Assembly: GCA_026014875.1 (NCBI GenBank)
Contig: JAOZHO010000049.1
Location: 1 to 64,000 of the forward strand
From: Candidatus Bathyarchaeota archaeon
GTDB taxonomy: Archaea > Thermoproteota > Bathyarchaeia > TCS64
Length of the DNA: 64,000 nucleotides
Reading direction: 5' to 3'
Shown piece after piece: positions 52,390-60,501 of the stretch. Both the position numbers and the translations under genes were made by a program. Each line of letters starts with the position of its first letter. The stretch's first letter is position 1. A model generated the notes under the pieces. That model worked only from the letters and a program-made list of their open reading frames with translations. It was not told the DNA's origin and did no database searches.

Positions 52390-53613
52390 ATGAGAGAAGC
52401 GGAGGTCCAGAGATACGTCATAGAAAACCTAGAGGACGTGTTTCCGGGGATGAGCCTCATCGGCGTAGAAGAGCTTCTCCTTGAACGCTATAGGGTTGAC
52501 CTCCATCTCAGGGACACCGAAGGAATCGACGTCTTCGTCGAGATAACATCAGGGAAGATCAACCGGAGAAAGGCCGGTCAGATATTAAATTACTACTCCA
52601 TCCTGGCAAACCTAGATCCCCCGTTAAAGAAATACCGGTTCATAGTACTCGGAGAGGACATCAGCGAAGACGCTGATGACATCCTGGATAGTTTCGGCGT
52701 AGAGGTAGCGCTGTTCAGGGACCTCTCCATTGATGAACAGAAGGTTAGTAGACACCTCTACAGCAAAAACTTGGAGAACGTCCTGACCGCCACCGAGTCA
52801 GGGCTATTGTCATACATCAAGGCAAGAAGATGTGGTCTCGTAAACGTTCATGAAGCCCAAGAGTTCCTTAACATCGACGCTGGGTACGCCAGCAAGATCA
52901 TGGGAAGATTAGCGGAGAAAGGCTACCTGGAGAGGATCACTCGAGGAAGATACCTCTTCATTCCTCTGGAATACGGGTACGATGAGAGATACCCCCCCAT
53001 GAACTCCCTGGTGGTGGGAAGCGTCCTCGCGGCACCGTACTATTACGGCTACCAGACGGCCAACAACCACTACGGATTCACCTCACAGTTCTCTCCCAAG
53101 GCGTACATATGCACGGTGAAGCCCCGGAGGAGCTTCAGATGGAGAAACACCAGCTACAAGTTCGTGACGCTAGTCGATGACAAGTTCTTCGGCTTCACGA
53201 AGATCGAGGCAGACGGGTGTGAAGTCAACATAGCCGAGCCGGAGAAAACCGTACTGGACTCCCTGGACAAGCCTGGTTACTGCGGCGGGATACCCTTTGT
53301 GTCACATGTCCTTTCCAACGCCTTCAGCTCCGACATCGACCTGGACAAGCTGTTATCGTACTCGGTGAGGATGGGTTCAAACGCCGTCATTCATAGACTC
53401 GGCTACCTTGTTGAGCTGCTCTCAGAGCGGGGCTATGTCAGTGTCAGGAAGGATTTCCTAGATGCCCTAGCGGAGATAATACCCGAAGGCAATTCACACA
53501 CATATCTCGGCCCCGTGGGGACCCATGGCCGCAAGGGGCCGGTTGAAGGCAGGTGGAAGATGATCGTGAACGTTGACGAGGCCACGGTGCTGAGCGAACT
53601 AGAGGTCAAGTGA
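52390..53613 (+). CDS. abiEi: AbiEi-like antitoxin with N-terminal NucS-like nuclease domain
   Basis: Residues 1-105 resemble the C-terminal nuclease domain of NucS: EAEVQRYVIENLEDVFPG, then VDL (Asp37), VFVEITSGK (Glu51) and GQIL (Gln64). The expected Lys of ExK is Thr53, with Lys56 three residues on, so activity is uncertain. Residues 130-190 form the winged helix typical of AbiEi, and the rest matches the antitoxin C-terminal region. AbiEi represses its own operon and counters AbiEii. A NucS-like start is not usual for AbiEi. The stop overlaps the abiEii start. Confidence 0.7.
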   Translation: MREAEVQRYVIENLEDVFPGMSLIGVEELLLERYRVDLHLRDTEGIDVFVEITSGKINRRKAGQILNYYSILANLDPPLKKYRFIVLGEDISEDADDILDSFGVEVALFRDLSIDEQKVSRHLYSKNLENVLTATESGLLSYIKARRCGLVNVHEAQEFLNIDAGYASKIMGRLAEKGYLERITRGRYLFIPLEYGYDERYPPMNSLVVGSVLAAPYYYGYQTANNHYGFTSQFSPKAYICTVKPRRSFRWRNTSYKFVTLVDDKFFGFTKIEADGCEVNIAEPEKTVLDSLDKPGYCGGIPFVSHVLSNAFSSDIDLDKLLSYSVRMGSNAVIHRLGYLVELLSERGYVSVRKDFLDALAEIIPEGNSHTYLGPVGTHGRKGPVEGRWKMIVNVDEATVLSELEVK

Positions 53614-54518
53614 CTGGGATGATCGAGATAAGGTTTGTCGACCTCTACGCATCCGCCCGCGGAGTGGACAGAGACGTAGCCGAGAGAGACATCGTGCTTA
53701 CATATGTCCTGAAAATGATGAAGGAGGACGGCGTAACAGGGAACCTGGCCTTCAAGGGAGGCACGTGCATCAGGAAGGCATACCTTGGACGGTTGGGCAG
53801 ATTCTCCGAGGACCTTGACTTCACCCTGATAGGATACGATCTCGACGGATTCGAGAGGCGATTCACGTCATTCATTGAGGCGGCCCGGGGCTACGGGTTC
53901 ACACTGTCATTTGACAACGTCAGAAAGAAATGGGGCGTCTCCTTCGCCTGCGACGTCCACTACAGCCATGGGTGGAACAGCGGAATCTTCAAATTCGAGG
54001 TGAGCCTGAGGGAGGACCCCGTGCTGCAGGTCTTGGATCGACTCATCCAGGACGAGCTATACTTCAAGTATGTCGAGTTTGATCCCTTCGAGGTTCCCTG
54101 CATGCAGCTGGAGGAGGTTCTGTCGGAAAAGATCAGGGCCACCTACCAGAGAGCAACCGCAAGGGACGTATACGACCTGTACCAGTTTGGAAGTCGCCCC
54201 TACGACAGAGACTTGGTGAAGCGGCTCGCCGTCATCAAGTTCTGGAACGACAGAACAGACTACGATCCTGAGGCGATGCTGTCCAGGGTCATAACCATGA
54301 AGATAGACTTCAGCGACGTCGAGTATCTACTGAAGAACCAGGATCACCCCAAGGAGGAAGAGATCAAGGAGAGCATCATCGACAACTACGATTTCTTGAG
54401 AGACCTGGACGACGATCTGATGAGGGTTCTGAGGGACACAAGGAAGCACAGAGAGACCGCCCTAGTGAAAAAGATCTGTGACGAACTAAGGTTGAAGGGC
54501 GACTCCATCAATCCTTAG
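53610..54518 (+). CDS. abiEii: AbiEii-family nucleotidyltransferase toxin
   Basis: The nucleotidyltransferase core shows KGGT (Gly50, Gly51, Thr52), FSEDLDF (Asp68, Asp70) and the later SEKIRATYQRATARDVYDL block with Lys and Asp. AbiEii toxins transfer nucleotides to tRNA or other targets and stop growth during phage attack or stress. The start overlaps abiEi by four bases (GTG 53610; ATG 53619 is possible), so antitoxin and toxin are co-translated. Length (302) is normal. Confidence 0.88.
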   Translation: MTGMIEIRFVDLYASARGVDRDVAERDIVLTYVLKMMKEDGVTGNLAFKGGTCIRKAYLGRLGRFSEDLDFTLIGYDLDGFERRFTSFIEAARGYGFTLSFDNVRKKWGVSFACDVHYSHGWNSGIFKFEVSLREDPVLQVLDRLIQDELYFKYVEFDPFEVPCMQLEEVLSEKIRATYQRATARDVYDLYQFGSRPYDRDLVKRLAVIKFWNDRTDYDPEAMLSRVITMKIDFSDVEYLLKNQDHPKEEEIKESIIDNYDFLRDLDDDLMRVLRDTRKHRETALVKKICDELRLKGDSINP

Positions 54519-54645
54519 GGAAACAACCGAACAACACAGCAGTGAATGTCGGTGACCCTACAAACTTGGGCAGCACCTTGACAGATCAACAAACGGAGGA
54601 GCCGTCGGAAAGAGATAAAACACCCACCCGGAATCTCTAACTGAA

Positions 54646-54912
54646 GTGTCCCTCGAAAAAATACACCTCGAAATACTGCAGCTGCTAATGGACAACACAC
54701 CCCAAGACCTCTCCGAAACAGGCGACATCTCACGCAAAATACTGTTCAAATCAGTGAACTACAAGCCAAGACAGATCGAGAAAGCATGCACCGAACTCGA
54801 AACCAGGGGACTCGTCCGACTCCACGCCGGATTCTACAAAAACAACTGGACAACTATCTCCATCACAGACCAAGGAATAGACACCATGCAACCAGACGAC
54901 GACTGGGACTAA
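54646..54912 (+). CDS. Small winged-helix protein next to AbiE
   Basis: The 88-residue product is one winged helix (HLEILQLLMDNTPQDL, then YKPRQIEKACTELETRGLV and a basic wing). GTG 54646 lies about 27 bases after a gataaaac TATA-like element. It may regulate the island; no direct evidence. Confidence 0.55.
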   Translation: MSLEKIHLEILQLLMDNTPQDLSETGDISRKILFKSVNYKPRQIEKACTELETRGLVRLHAGFYKNNWTTISITDQGIDTMQPDDDWD

Positions 54913-55051
54913 CCCACCTGGTATAACCTGCCAAGATACGGAAACACCGATTCAACAAACCAGTGAACCCAACCAGACAAACCAAGCAAGCTTCAAACGA
55001 TCAAAGAAACCCCCCCGAAAAACCGCTATAAACGGTAGCCATTATAACTGG

Positions 55052-55136
55052 TGCGGAGGGTGGGATTTGAACCCACGAATTCCTAAGAAATAGGAACCTC
55101 AATCCTACGCCTTTGACCTGGCTTGGCGACCTCCGC
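55052..55136 (-). tRNA. tRNA-Leu (GAG)
   Basis: An 85-base class II tRNA without intron. Acceptor strands gcggagg/cctccgc pair fully, discriminator is A, the anticodon stem TAGGA/TCCTA encloses TTGAGGT (anticodon GAG), a variable arm follows, and the T arm is GTGGG-TTCAAAT-CCCAC. No CCA is encoded. Confidence 0.95.
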
Positions 55137-55187
55137 CCAACACCATAACCCACAAAACTATCTTAAAAATCCCACCATAACCAGGAG

Positions 55188-55259
55188 GGCCGCTACGGGG
55201 AATCGAACCCCGGCCAAAGGATCCACAACCCTGTATGCTACCATTACACCACAGCGGCC
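55188..55259 (-). tRNA. tRNA-His (GTG) with encoded G-1
   Basis: Acceptor GCCGCTG pairs with TAGCGGC (one wobble), discriminator is C and a G precedes position 1, the marks of tRNA-His. The loop TTGTGGA gives anticodon GTG. T arm CGGGG-TTCGATT-CCCCG is perfect. The anticodon stem has one mismatch and one wobble. No intron or CCA. Confidence 0.88.
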
Positions 55260-55390
55260 ACGCAGAGAAACATAGGCAAACCCTCCCGTAAAAAGGATTT
55301 CGCGCACACCCCCCCCCACTCACATGATGCGAGTACTCGATGCGAGCAGCCTTCTTAAGCCCACAAGTTCGAAGACTGCAATAGAACGCC

Positions 55391-56782
55391 ATGGTGGACG
55401 AGACAACCCACGAGATGCAACGGGGAACCATGAATCTCATGACAGGGATGACTGGATTCTCCATCGTTTGGGTCGGCCAATTCGTCTCCATGCTGGGTAC
55501 AAGCATGACCAACTTCGCCCTCACCATCTGGGCATGGGAACTCACCGGCGAGGCCACCGCCCTCGCCCTGGTCGGATTCTTCTTCATAGCCCCCTACATC
55601 TTGGTGAGCCCCGTCGCCGGGGCATTAGTGGACAGGTCCAACCGGAAACTCGTGATGATGCTCAGCGACCTCGGGGCCGGGGTCTCCACCATAGCGATAT
55701 TCTTGCTCCTCTCCACGGGACGGCTTGAGATATGGCACCTATTCGTCACCTCCGCCTTCGCTGGAGCCTTCGGCGCATTCCAGTTCCCCGCCTACTCCGC
55801 CGCAGTCACACTCATGATCGACAAGGAGCATTACACAAGGGCCAACGGTATGCGCTCCCTCGCCGGCAGCGCATCCGGGATATTCGCCCCCGTGGCCGCA
55901 GGGATACTCCTCCCGATAATGGGCCTCGAAGGCATCCTCATCTTTGACATCGCGAGCTTTATCGTCGCCATCGCCGCCCTCCTCATAGTTCACATTCCCC
56001 AGCCCCCCCTCACCGTGGAGGCTGAAAAAGAGAAAAGAAGCCTCCTCCAGGACTCCCTCTATGGCTTCCGCTACATATGGGCCCGCAAGAGCCTCCTGGG
56101 CCTCCAGCTCATCTTCTTCGTCGTGAACTTTACTGCGAGCATTAGCTTCGCGCTCCTACCCCCCATGATCCTCTCCCGAACCGGGAACGACTCCCTAATA
56201 CTCGGGAGCGTACAATCCGCCTTCGGGATCGGCGGCATCTTGGGAGGCCTCCTGGTGAGTACCTGGGGCGGCCCGAAGCGAAGGATCAATGGTCTCCTCC
56301 TAGGCCTCGCCTCCACGGGCATCCTCGGCACAACCATGATGGGCATCGGCAGAGGCCCCCTGGTCTGGACCGCCGCAGCCTTCATCTTCATGTTCGTCAA
56401 CCCCATAACCAACGGCTCCAGCCAATCCATATGGCAGTCCAAAGTCCCCCCGGAGCTCCAAGGCCGCGTCTTCTCCACGCGTGCCCTGATTGCCCAAGCC
56501 TCCCAGCCCATCGCGATGTTCATCGCCGGACCCCTTGCGGACCGAATCATGGAGCCCGCCATGGCAACCGGGGGATGGCTCGCCCCCGTCTTCGGATGGC
56601 TCGTGGGCACCGGCCCCGGAACAGGCATCGCCCTCATCTTCGTCTTCGCGGGGCTCCTGAGCACCACCACGAGTCTCGGGGGATATCTTTTCGACGCCGT
56701 CAGAAACGTCGAGGACATTATCCCTGACCACGACGCCAGCTCACCAGTTGAAGCAGAGGATACGCCTGTTCCCGAGGAATAG
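55391..56782 (+). CDS. MFS transporter, drug-exporter type (DHA3-like)
   Basis: About twelve spans, with the MFS signature between spans 2 and 3 as GALVDRSNRKLVMM. The overall order matches macrolide/enterobactin-type exporters of the DHA3 group (MefA-like). It probably exports small hydrophobic compounds in exchange for protons. The C-terminus is Glu/Pro-rich. It lies 5' of two small regulators and a second MFS gene. Confidence 0.85.
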   Translation: MVDETTHEMQRGTMNLMTGMTGFSIVWVGQFVSMLGTSMTNFALTIWAWELTGEATALALVGFFFIAPYILVSPVAGALVDRSNRKLVMMLSDLGAGVSTIAIFLLLSTGRLEIWHLFVTSAFAGAFGAFQFPAYSAAVTLMIDKEHYTRANGMRSLAGSASGIFAPVAAGILLPIMGLEGILIFDIASFIVAIAALLIVHIPQPPLTVEAEKEKRSLLQDSLYGFRYIWARKSLLGLQLIFFVVNFTASISFALLPPMILSRTGNDSLILGSVQSAFGIGGILGGLLVSTWGGPKRRINGLLLGLASTGILGTTMMGIGRGPLVWTAAAFIFMFVNPITNGSSQSIWQSKVPPELQGRVFSTRALIAQASQPIAMFIAGPLADRIMEPAMATGGWLAPVFGWLVGTGPGTGIALIFVFAGLLSTTTSLGGYLFDAVRNVEDIIPDHDASSPVEAEDTPVPEE

Positions 56783-56854
56783 GACTACACTTTAGACAGG
56801 GATTCCCTCCGATTCTAGGATCGGCATACTTATATTCTAATATCATAGAACTCT

Positions 56855-56890
56855 ATTCTAGAATAATCGAATATAATTCGTCTATTATAG
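56855..56890. promoter_or_regulatory. Cluster of short palindromes before the ArsR-like gene
   Basis: Three perfect small inverted repeats follow one another: attctagaat (56855-56864), cgaatataattcg (56868-56880) and ctattatag (56882-56890). They end about 20 bases before ATG 56912, so they are likely operators, probably for autoregulation. The whole stretch 56830-56890 is AT-rich. Confidence 0.5.
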
Positions 56891-56911
56891 AAGAAAACAT
56901 GTGAGATAGAG

Positions 56912-57625
56912 ATGTATAGGAATAAAGACGACAGAGACGAGATCTCCAAACTCAGGGAGGAACTCGAGGAGCTGAAAAGGAACATAAAGGACCTCGCAAG
57001 CATCCGAACAACAACTTCCGAAATACTCGAGGAACCCGTGAAGCTGGAAGAGCCTCTGGAACTCAAGGAGCCGGAGATACTTGAGGAGGCTGAACTCCGC
57101 GAGCCAGTTGAGCCACTGGAGGACCCTGAGGAGCCTGAGCCTCCGGAGGAACCGGACGAAGCCCGGGCCGGGCGGAGGAGCCGCCGGAGGCGGGACTGGG
57201 ACGAATGGGGGGAGAGCTTCGGCGATTACATCGGGAGCTTCGTCGAGGACGTCATGGAGGGTGTGGCTGCAGAGATCGAGACCAGCTTCCGCTTCCATCC
57301 TCGAGACCGAGTCGAGAAAACCTGGAAGTACAGGAAGCCCAGGAGCGTGGACGTGAAAAGGGCGGCATCGGTGATGAGCGCCCTCGGGAACGAGAACAGG
57401 CTCAAAATTCTCGACACCCTCAGCTACGGAGGCCTCTACGCAGGAGACCTTCAGGAGGCCCTCGAGGACATCGGGGCGAGCACCCTCTCGAGCCACCTCG
57501 CCGTCCTCGAGGAATCCGGCCTCGTCACCCAGGAGAGGAGGAGGGGGCGCTACCTCATAACGGTCCCCGGACGCCTCGCGGTGAACATGGCCTACGAGAT
57601 CTCGAAACGCAGCGACAGGGCCTAG
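56912..57625 (+). CDS. ArsR-like winged-helix regulator with coiled-coil and acidic N-terminus
   Basis: Residues 10-75 are charged coiled coil and Pro/Glu repeats (EEPVKLEEPLELKEPEIL-like). After a basic linker (RRSRRRRDWDEW), residues 150-235 form an ArsR-type winged helix (SALGNENRLKILDTL, then SHLAVLEESGLV). It would act as a dimer on the palindromes upstream. It lies between the two MFS exporters and may control both. Confidence 0.75.
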   Translation: MYRNKDDRDEISKLREELEELKRNIKDLASIRTTTSEILEEPVKLEEPLELKEPEILEEAELREPVEPLEDPEEPEPPEEPDEARAGRRSRRRRDWDEWGESFGDYIGSFVEDVMEGVAAEIETSFRFHPRDRVEKTWKYRKPRSVDVKRAASVMSALGNENRLKILDTLSYGGLYAGDLQEALEDIGASTLSSHLAVLEESGLVTQERRRGRYLITVPGRLAVNMAYEISKRSDRA

Positions 57626-57651
57626 AAGACCCGGGAGGTCGGTGAACGCCC

Positions 57652-57906
57652 ATGGAGAGGAGGACCCGCTACGACATCTACAGGGACACCCTGGAGTCGA
57701 TCCGCAGGACGGGCCTGAGCGGGATAACCCGTATCTCCTACGGGGCGAACCTCCCGGTGGATCGGGCCAGAGACGTTCTCACGTACCTCTCCGAGCGGAA
57801 CCTGGTGAAGGAGGAACTCAACGGCCAGAGGAAGGCGTACCGGATGACCCCGAGGGGCGGCGAGTTCCTCCAAGCCCTCCAGACGGTGGACATGTACCTT
57901 TGCTGA
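57652..57906 (+). CDS. Small winged-helix protein
   Basis: The 84 residues match the HTH_45/DUF4364-like winged helix of archaea (DIYRDTLESIRRTGLSGI, ISYGANLPVDRARDVLTYL, LNGQRKAYRMTPRGGEFL). It is 26 bases after the ArsR-like gene, so they form an operon. Targets unknown. Confidence 0.75.
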   Translation: MERRTRYDIYRDTLESIRRTGLSGITRISYGANLPVDRARDVLTYLSERNLVKEELNGQRKAYRMTPRGGEFLQALQTVDMYLC

Positions 57907-57958
57907 GTCTCGGGATGGAGTTGCTCAATGATGAGATACTTTGGTGGTTTTTCATCAC

Positions 57959-57966
57959 GTTTATCT
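57959..57966 (+). promoter_or_regulatory. TATA-like box for the second MFS gene
   Basis: A gtttatct element about 22 bases before ATG 57983 supports that start and a leaderless transcript. Confidence 0.35.
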
Positions 57967-57982
57967 CACTGACAGGTCCTCA

Positions 57983-59314
57983 ATGGCAAAGGAAAACGGG
58001 GGTTCGGATGAGATGACGGAAGAGACACCACAGGCTGAGGAACGGAAACCCGGCCTGCTCTCCAAGGTGAGATCCGAGTTCTCCTTCATCAGGGGCAACT
58101 TCCTCGTACTGGCCCTGAGCTGGCTCGTCATGGACCTCGCCAGCGAGATGCCCTCCACATACTACGGTCTTTACGTCGTGGCCCTCGGAGGCTCAGCCTC
58201 CATCATCGGCCTCATCGGCTCCGTCTCCATGTTCTTCCAGGCCCTGGTCCAGATCCCCGGAGGCTATCTCGCCGACAAGTATGGCAGGCGATGGCTCATC
58301 TCCACGATGACCTTCGGGATCGCCCTCAGCCAGGTCTTCTACGCCTTCGCGCCCAGCTGGCAGTGGCTCATGGTGGGGGCTGTTGTTCAGAGCGTCTGCT
58401 TCATCTACCGGCCGGCCCTCCAAGCCATCATCGCTGACTCTCTTCCCGCTGATAGGAGGGGCATGGGGTTCTCCATCATCACCCTCATCAACAGCGTCTC
58501 CACGACCCCGAGCCCCCTCATCGCCGGATGGCTGTTCCAGGCGTACGGTCTCGTCCCCAGCGTCAGGATGGGCTACACATTCGTCTTGATCGCCTTCCTC
58601 ATCGCCGGGGTCATAAGGCTGAGGCTCAAGGAGACCGTGGTGGATCCCCCGAAGATAGACTTCGGGGAGATGGCAGGCTCTATCCCGGAGGCTATCAGGG
58701 AGAGCATCGCCGTCTGGGGGAAGGTGCCGAGATCGGCCTTCGCCCTGTTCACCACCGACGTCCTCCTGATGGGTTCCATCTCCATCTTCATGCCCATCAT
58801 GGTTCTGTACATCGTGGAGGACCTCGGGATACCCGAGATGAGCTGGGCCATCATCCTCACCAGCCTCTTCGTTTCCATGATCGTCCTCTCCATCCCCTGC
58901 GGGAAGATCATCGACAAATACGGCAAGAAACGGCCCCTCATCGCTGCTTACATCATCTGGATCGCGACCATCCCCCTTTTCGTCTACGGCGACTTTTACC
59001 GGCTCCTCCTCGCGATGATCCTGGTGGGTTTGATGCAGGTGGTCCTCATGTCCGCCTCCGCGGCACTCCGGGCGGACTTGGTACCCTCGGAGCACCGGGG
59101 GAAGGTCTCGGGTTCCAGCAACTTCTTCACGCTCATCGCCGCAGCGATCGGGAACCTCCTGGGAGGCTACATCTACGACAATGTCTCCCACACCCTTCCC
59201 TGGTGGCTCCAGATCGTCTTCGTGACCCCATGCATCATCATAATCTTCTTCTTCGTCAAGGAGCCCAAGGCAGAGCCCACCCAGGCTGAGGATTCCCCCG
59301 CCTCAGAGATTTGA
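57983..59314 (+). CDS. MFS transporter
   Basis: Twelve hydrophobic spans with the MFS loop GGYLADKYGRRWLIS and a second copy GKIIDKYGKKRPLI after span 8. It is closer to sugar- or drug-type MFS proteins than to the DHA3 gene upstream, and has a charged cytoplasmic start. The substrate is not known. ATG 57983 is favoured by the promoter. Confidence 0.82.
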   Translation: MAKENGGSDEMTEETPQAEERKPGLLSKVRSEFSFIRGNFLVLALSWLVMDLASEMPSTYYGLYVVALGGSASIIGLIGSVSMFFQALVQIPGGYLADKYGRRWLISTMTFGIALSQVFYAFAPSWQWLMVGAVVQSVCFIYRPALQAIIADSLPADRRGMGFSIITLINSVSTTPSPLIAGWLFQAYGLVPSVRMGYTFVLIAFLIAGVIRLRLKETVVDPPKIDFGEMAGSIPEAIRESIAVWGKVPRSAFALFTTDVLLMGSISIFMPIMVLYIVEDLGIPEMSWAIILTSLFVSMIVLSIPCGKIIDKYGKKRPLIAAYIIWIATIPLFVYGDFYRLLLAMILVGLMQVVLMSASAALRADLVPSEHRGKVSGSSNFFTLIAAAIGNLLGGYIYDNVSHTLPWWLQIVFVTPCIIIIFFFVKEPKAEPTQAEDSPASEI

Positions 59315-59383
59315 CTGTTGGTCTAGTGCTCCCACACACGCTCTCTTTTCTATCCATTGGATACCGAGCTTACCGTGAGCGGG

Positions 59384-59587
59384 ATGAGCAGGAACGAGGC
59401 AGGGAGCCAATCCCCCGCGACGGAGATACCAGCCTGGACGAGAGACAACCTGGTGCTGAAACTCCTCGACGACAACGGCCTCAAACTCGAGATCATGTAC
59501 GACCAGAAATACCTGAACGGCCTGCACGCCAAGCCCCTCATACTTATCAGGGGAAAAGGGCAAGTCAAACAGCCTCAAAAAGGATGA
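59384..59587 (+). CDS. Hypothetical small protein
   Basis: From ATG 59384 a 67-residue product with a polar start and a beta-like centre (NLVLKLLDDNGLKLEIMYDQ) and LHAKPLILIRGKG. TTG 59357 and GTG 59375 are alternatives. Third codon positions are GC-rich, supporting translation. No family is recognised. Confidence 0.4.
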   Translation: MSRNEAGSQSPATEIPAWTRDNLVLKLLDDNGLKLEIMYDQKYLNGLHAKPLILIRGKGQVKQPQKG

Positions 59588-59760
59588 TTTCGCCCTCTTG
59601 CATTCTTTGGCTCGCTGGGGGGAGCCCCCGGGGAGTTTTAACTATCTAATGGGCCTCCCTTCTGGAGGCGCTCGTAAAGATTAATCGAGATGCGGCCATC
59701 GGAAATCGGTGTCTACAGAGCCGAAGCATTGATAGACACTGCCACAGGAGATGGCTAGTG

Positions 59761-60420
59761 ATGGTCGAGAACTCTCTCCACGAGGGCGTGAAGCGTTGGT
59801 ACGCTGAGCCTGGAGACTTGATCGAGGAGAACGTGGAGGGCTACATCGTCGATGTCGTCCGGGGGGAGCAGCTCATCGAGATTCAGACGAGTAACTTCTC
59901 AGCTATCAAGAAGAAACTCGCCAAGCTAGTACGCCATCATAGAGTGCGCCTAGTTCACCCCGTGTCTCAACGGAAGTGGATCGTGCGAATCGATGCCAAT
60001 GGGGAAATGGTTTCTAGACGTAGATCGCCGAGGAGGGGGCGTGTCGAGGACGTCTTCCTAGAGTTGGTCTATATGCCCTACCTCATGAAGGAGCCCAATT
60101 TCTCCCTGGAGGTGCTCCTAGTCCACTCCGAAGAGGTCCTCATAGACGACGGACGCGGCAGCTGGAGGCGCAGGGGCTGGAGCATTCACGACAGACGCCT
60201 CCTCGAGGTGATGGAAAGCCACATCTTCTCAGAGCCCCGAGACTTCCTTAGGCTCCTGCCCAAGTCCCTGCGACCCGAGTTCACCACGAGGCAGCTCTCC
60301 GAGACCCTAGGGCTCAGGCTAAACATAGCCCAGAAGATGGTATACTCTCTCCGCAATATGGGGGCAATCGAAGCTATAGGCAAGAGGGGCAGGGCTCCCA
60401 TCTACACCGTAAGGAATTGA
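59761..60420 (+). CDS. PD-(D/E)XK-like domain with C-terminal winged helix
   Basis: The first 75 residues have the pattern EGYIVDVVRGEQLIEIQTS, with an Asp and a Glu-x-Gln, then IKKKLAKLVRHHRVRLVHPV, similar to restriction-endonuclease-like folds (DUF8091-type). The ExK Lys is replaced by Gln. A region of charged residues follows and a winged helix (TTRQLSETLGLRLNIAQKMV) closes the chain. DNA binding or nicking is inferred. A six-base inverted repeat tgtcta/tagaca lies in its leader. ATG 59761 is the start; GTG 59758 precedes it. Confidence 0.5.
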   Translation: MVENSLHEGVKRWYAEPGDLIEENVEGYIVDVVRGEQLIEIQTSNFSAIKKKLAKLVRHHRVRLVHPVSQRKWIVRIDANGEMVSRRRSPRRGRVEDVFLELVYMPYLMKEPNFSLEVLLVHSEEVLIDDGRGSWRRRGWSIHDRRLLEVMESHIFSEPRDFLRLLPKSLRPEFTTRQLSETLGLRLNIAQKMVYSLRNMGAIEAIGKRGRAPIYTVRN

Positions 60421-60501
60421 ACCCAATGTCAGGCTGGGGGCATCCTCATTCTCGAAGGTTTCAAGATCAGCGCTAAATATCGATCCCTCCCTTGATCCAG
60501 C

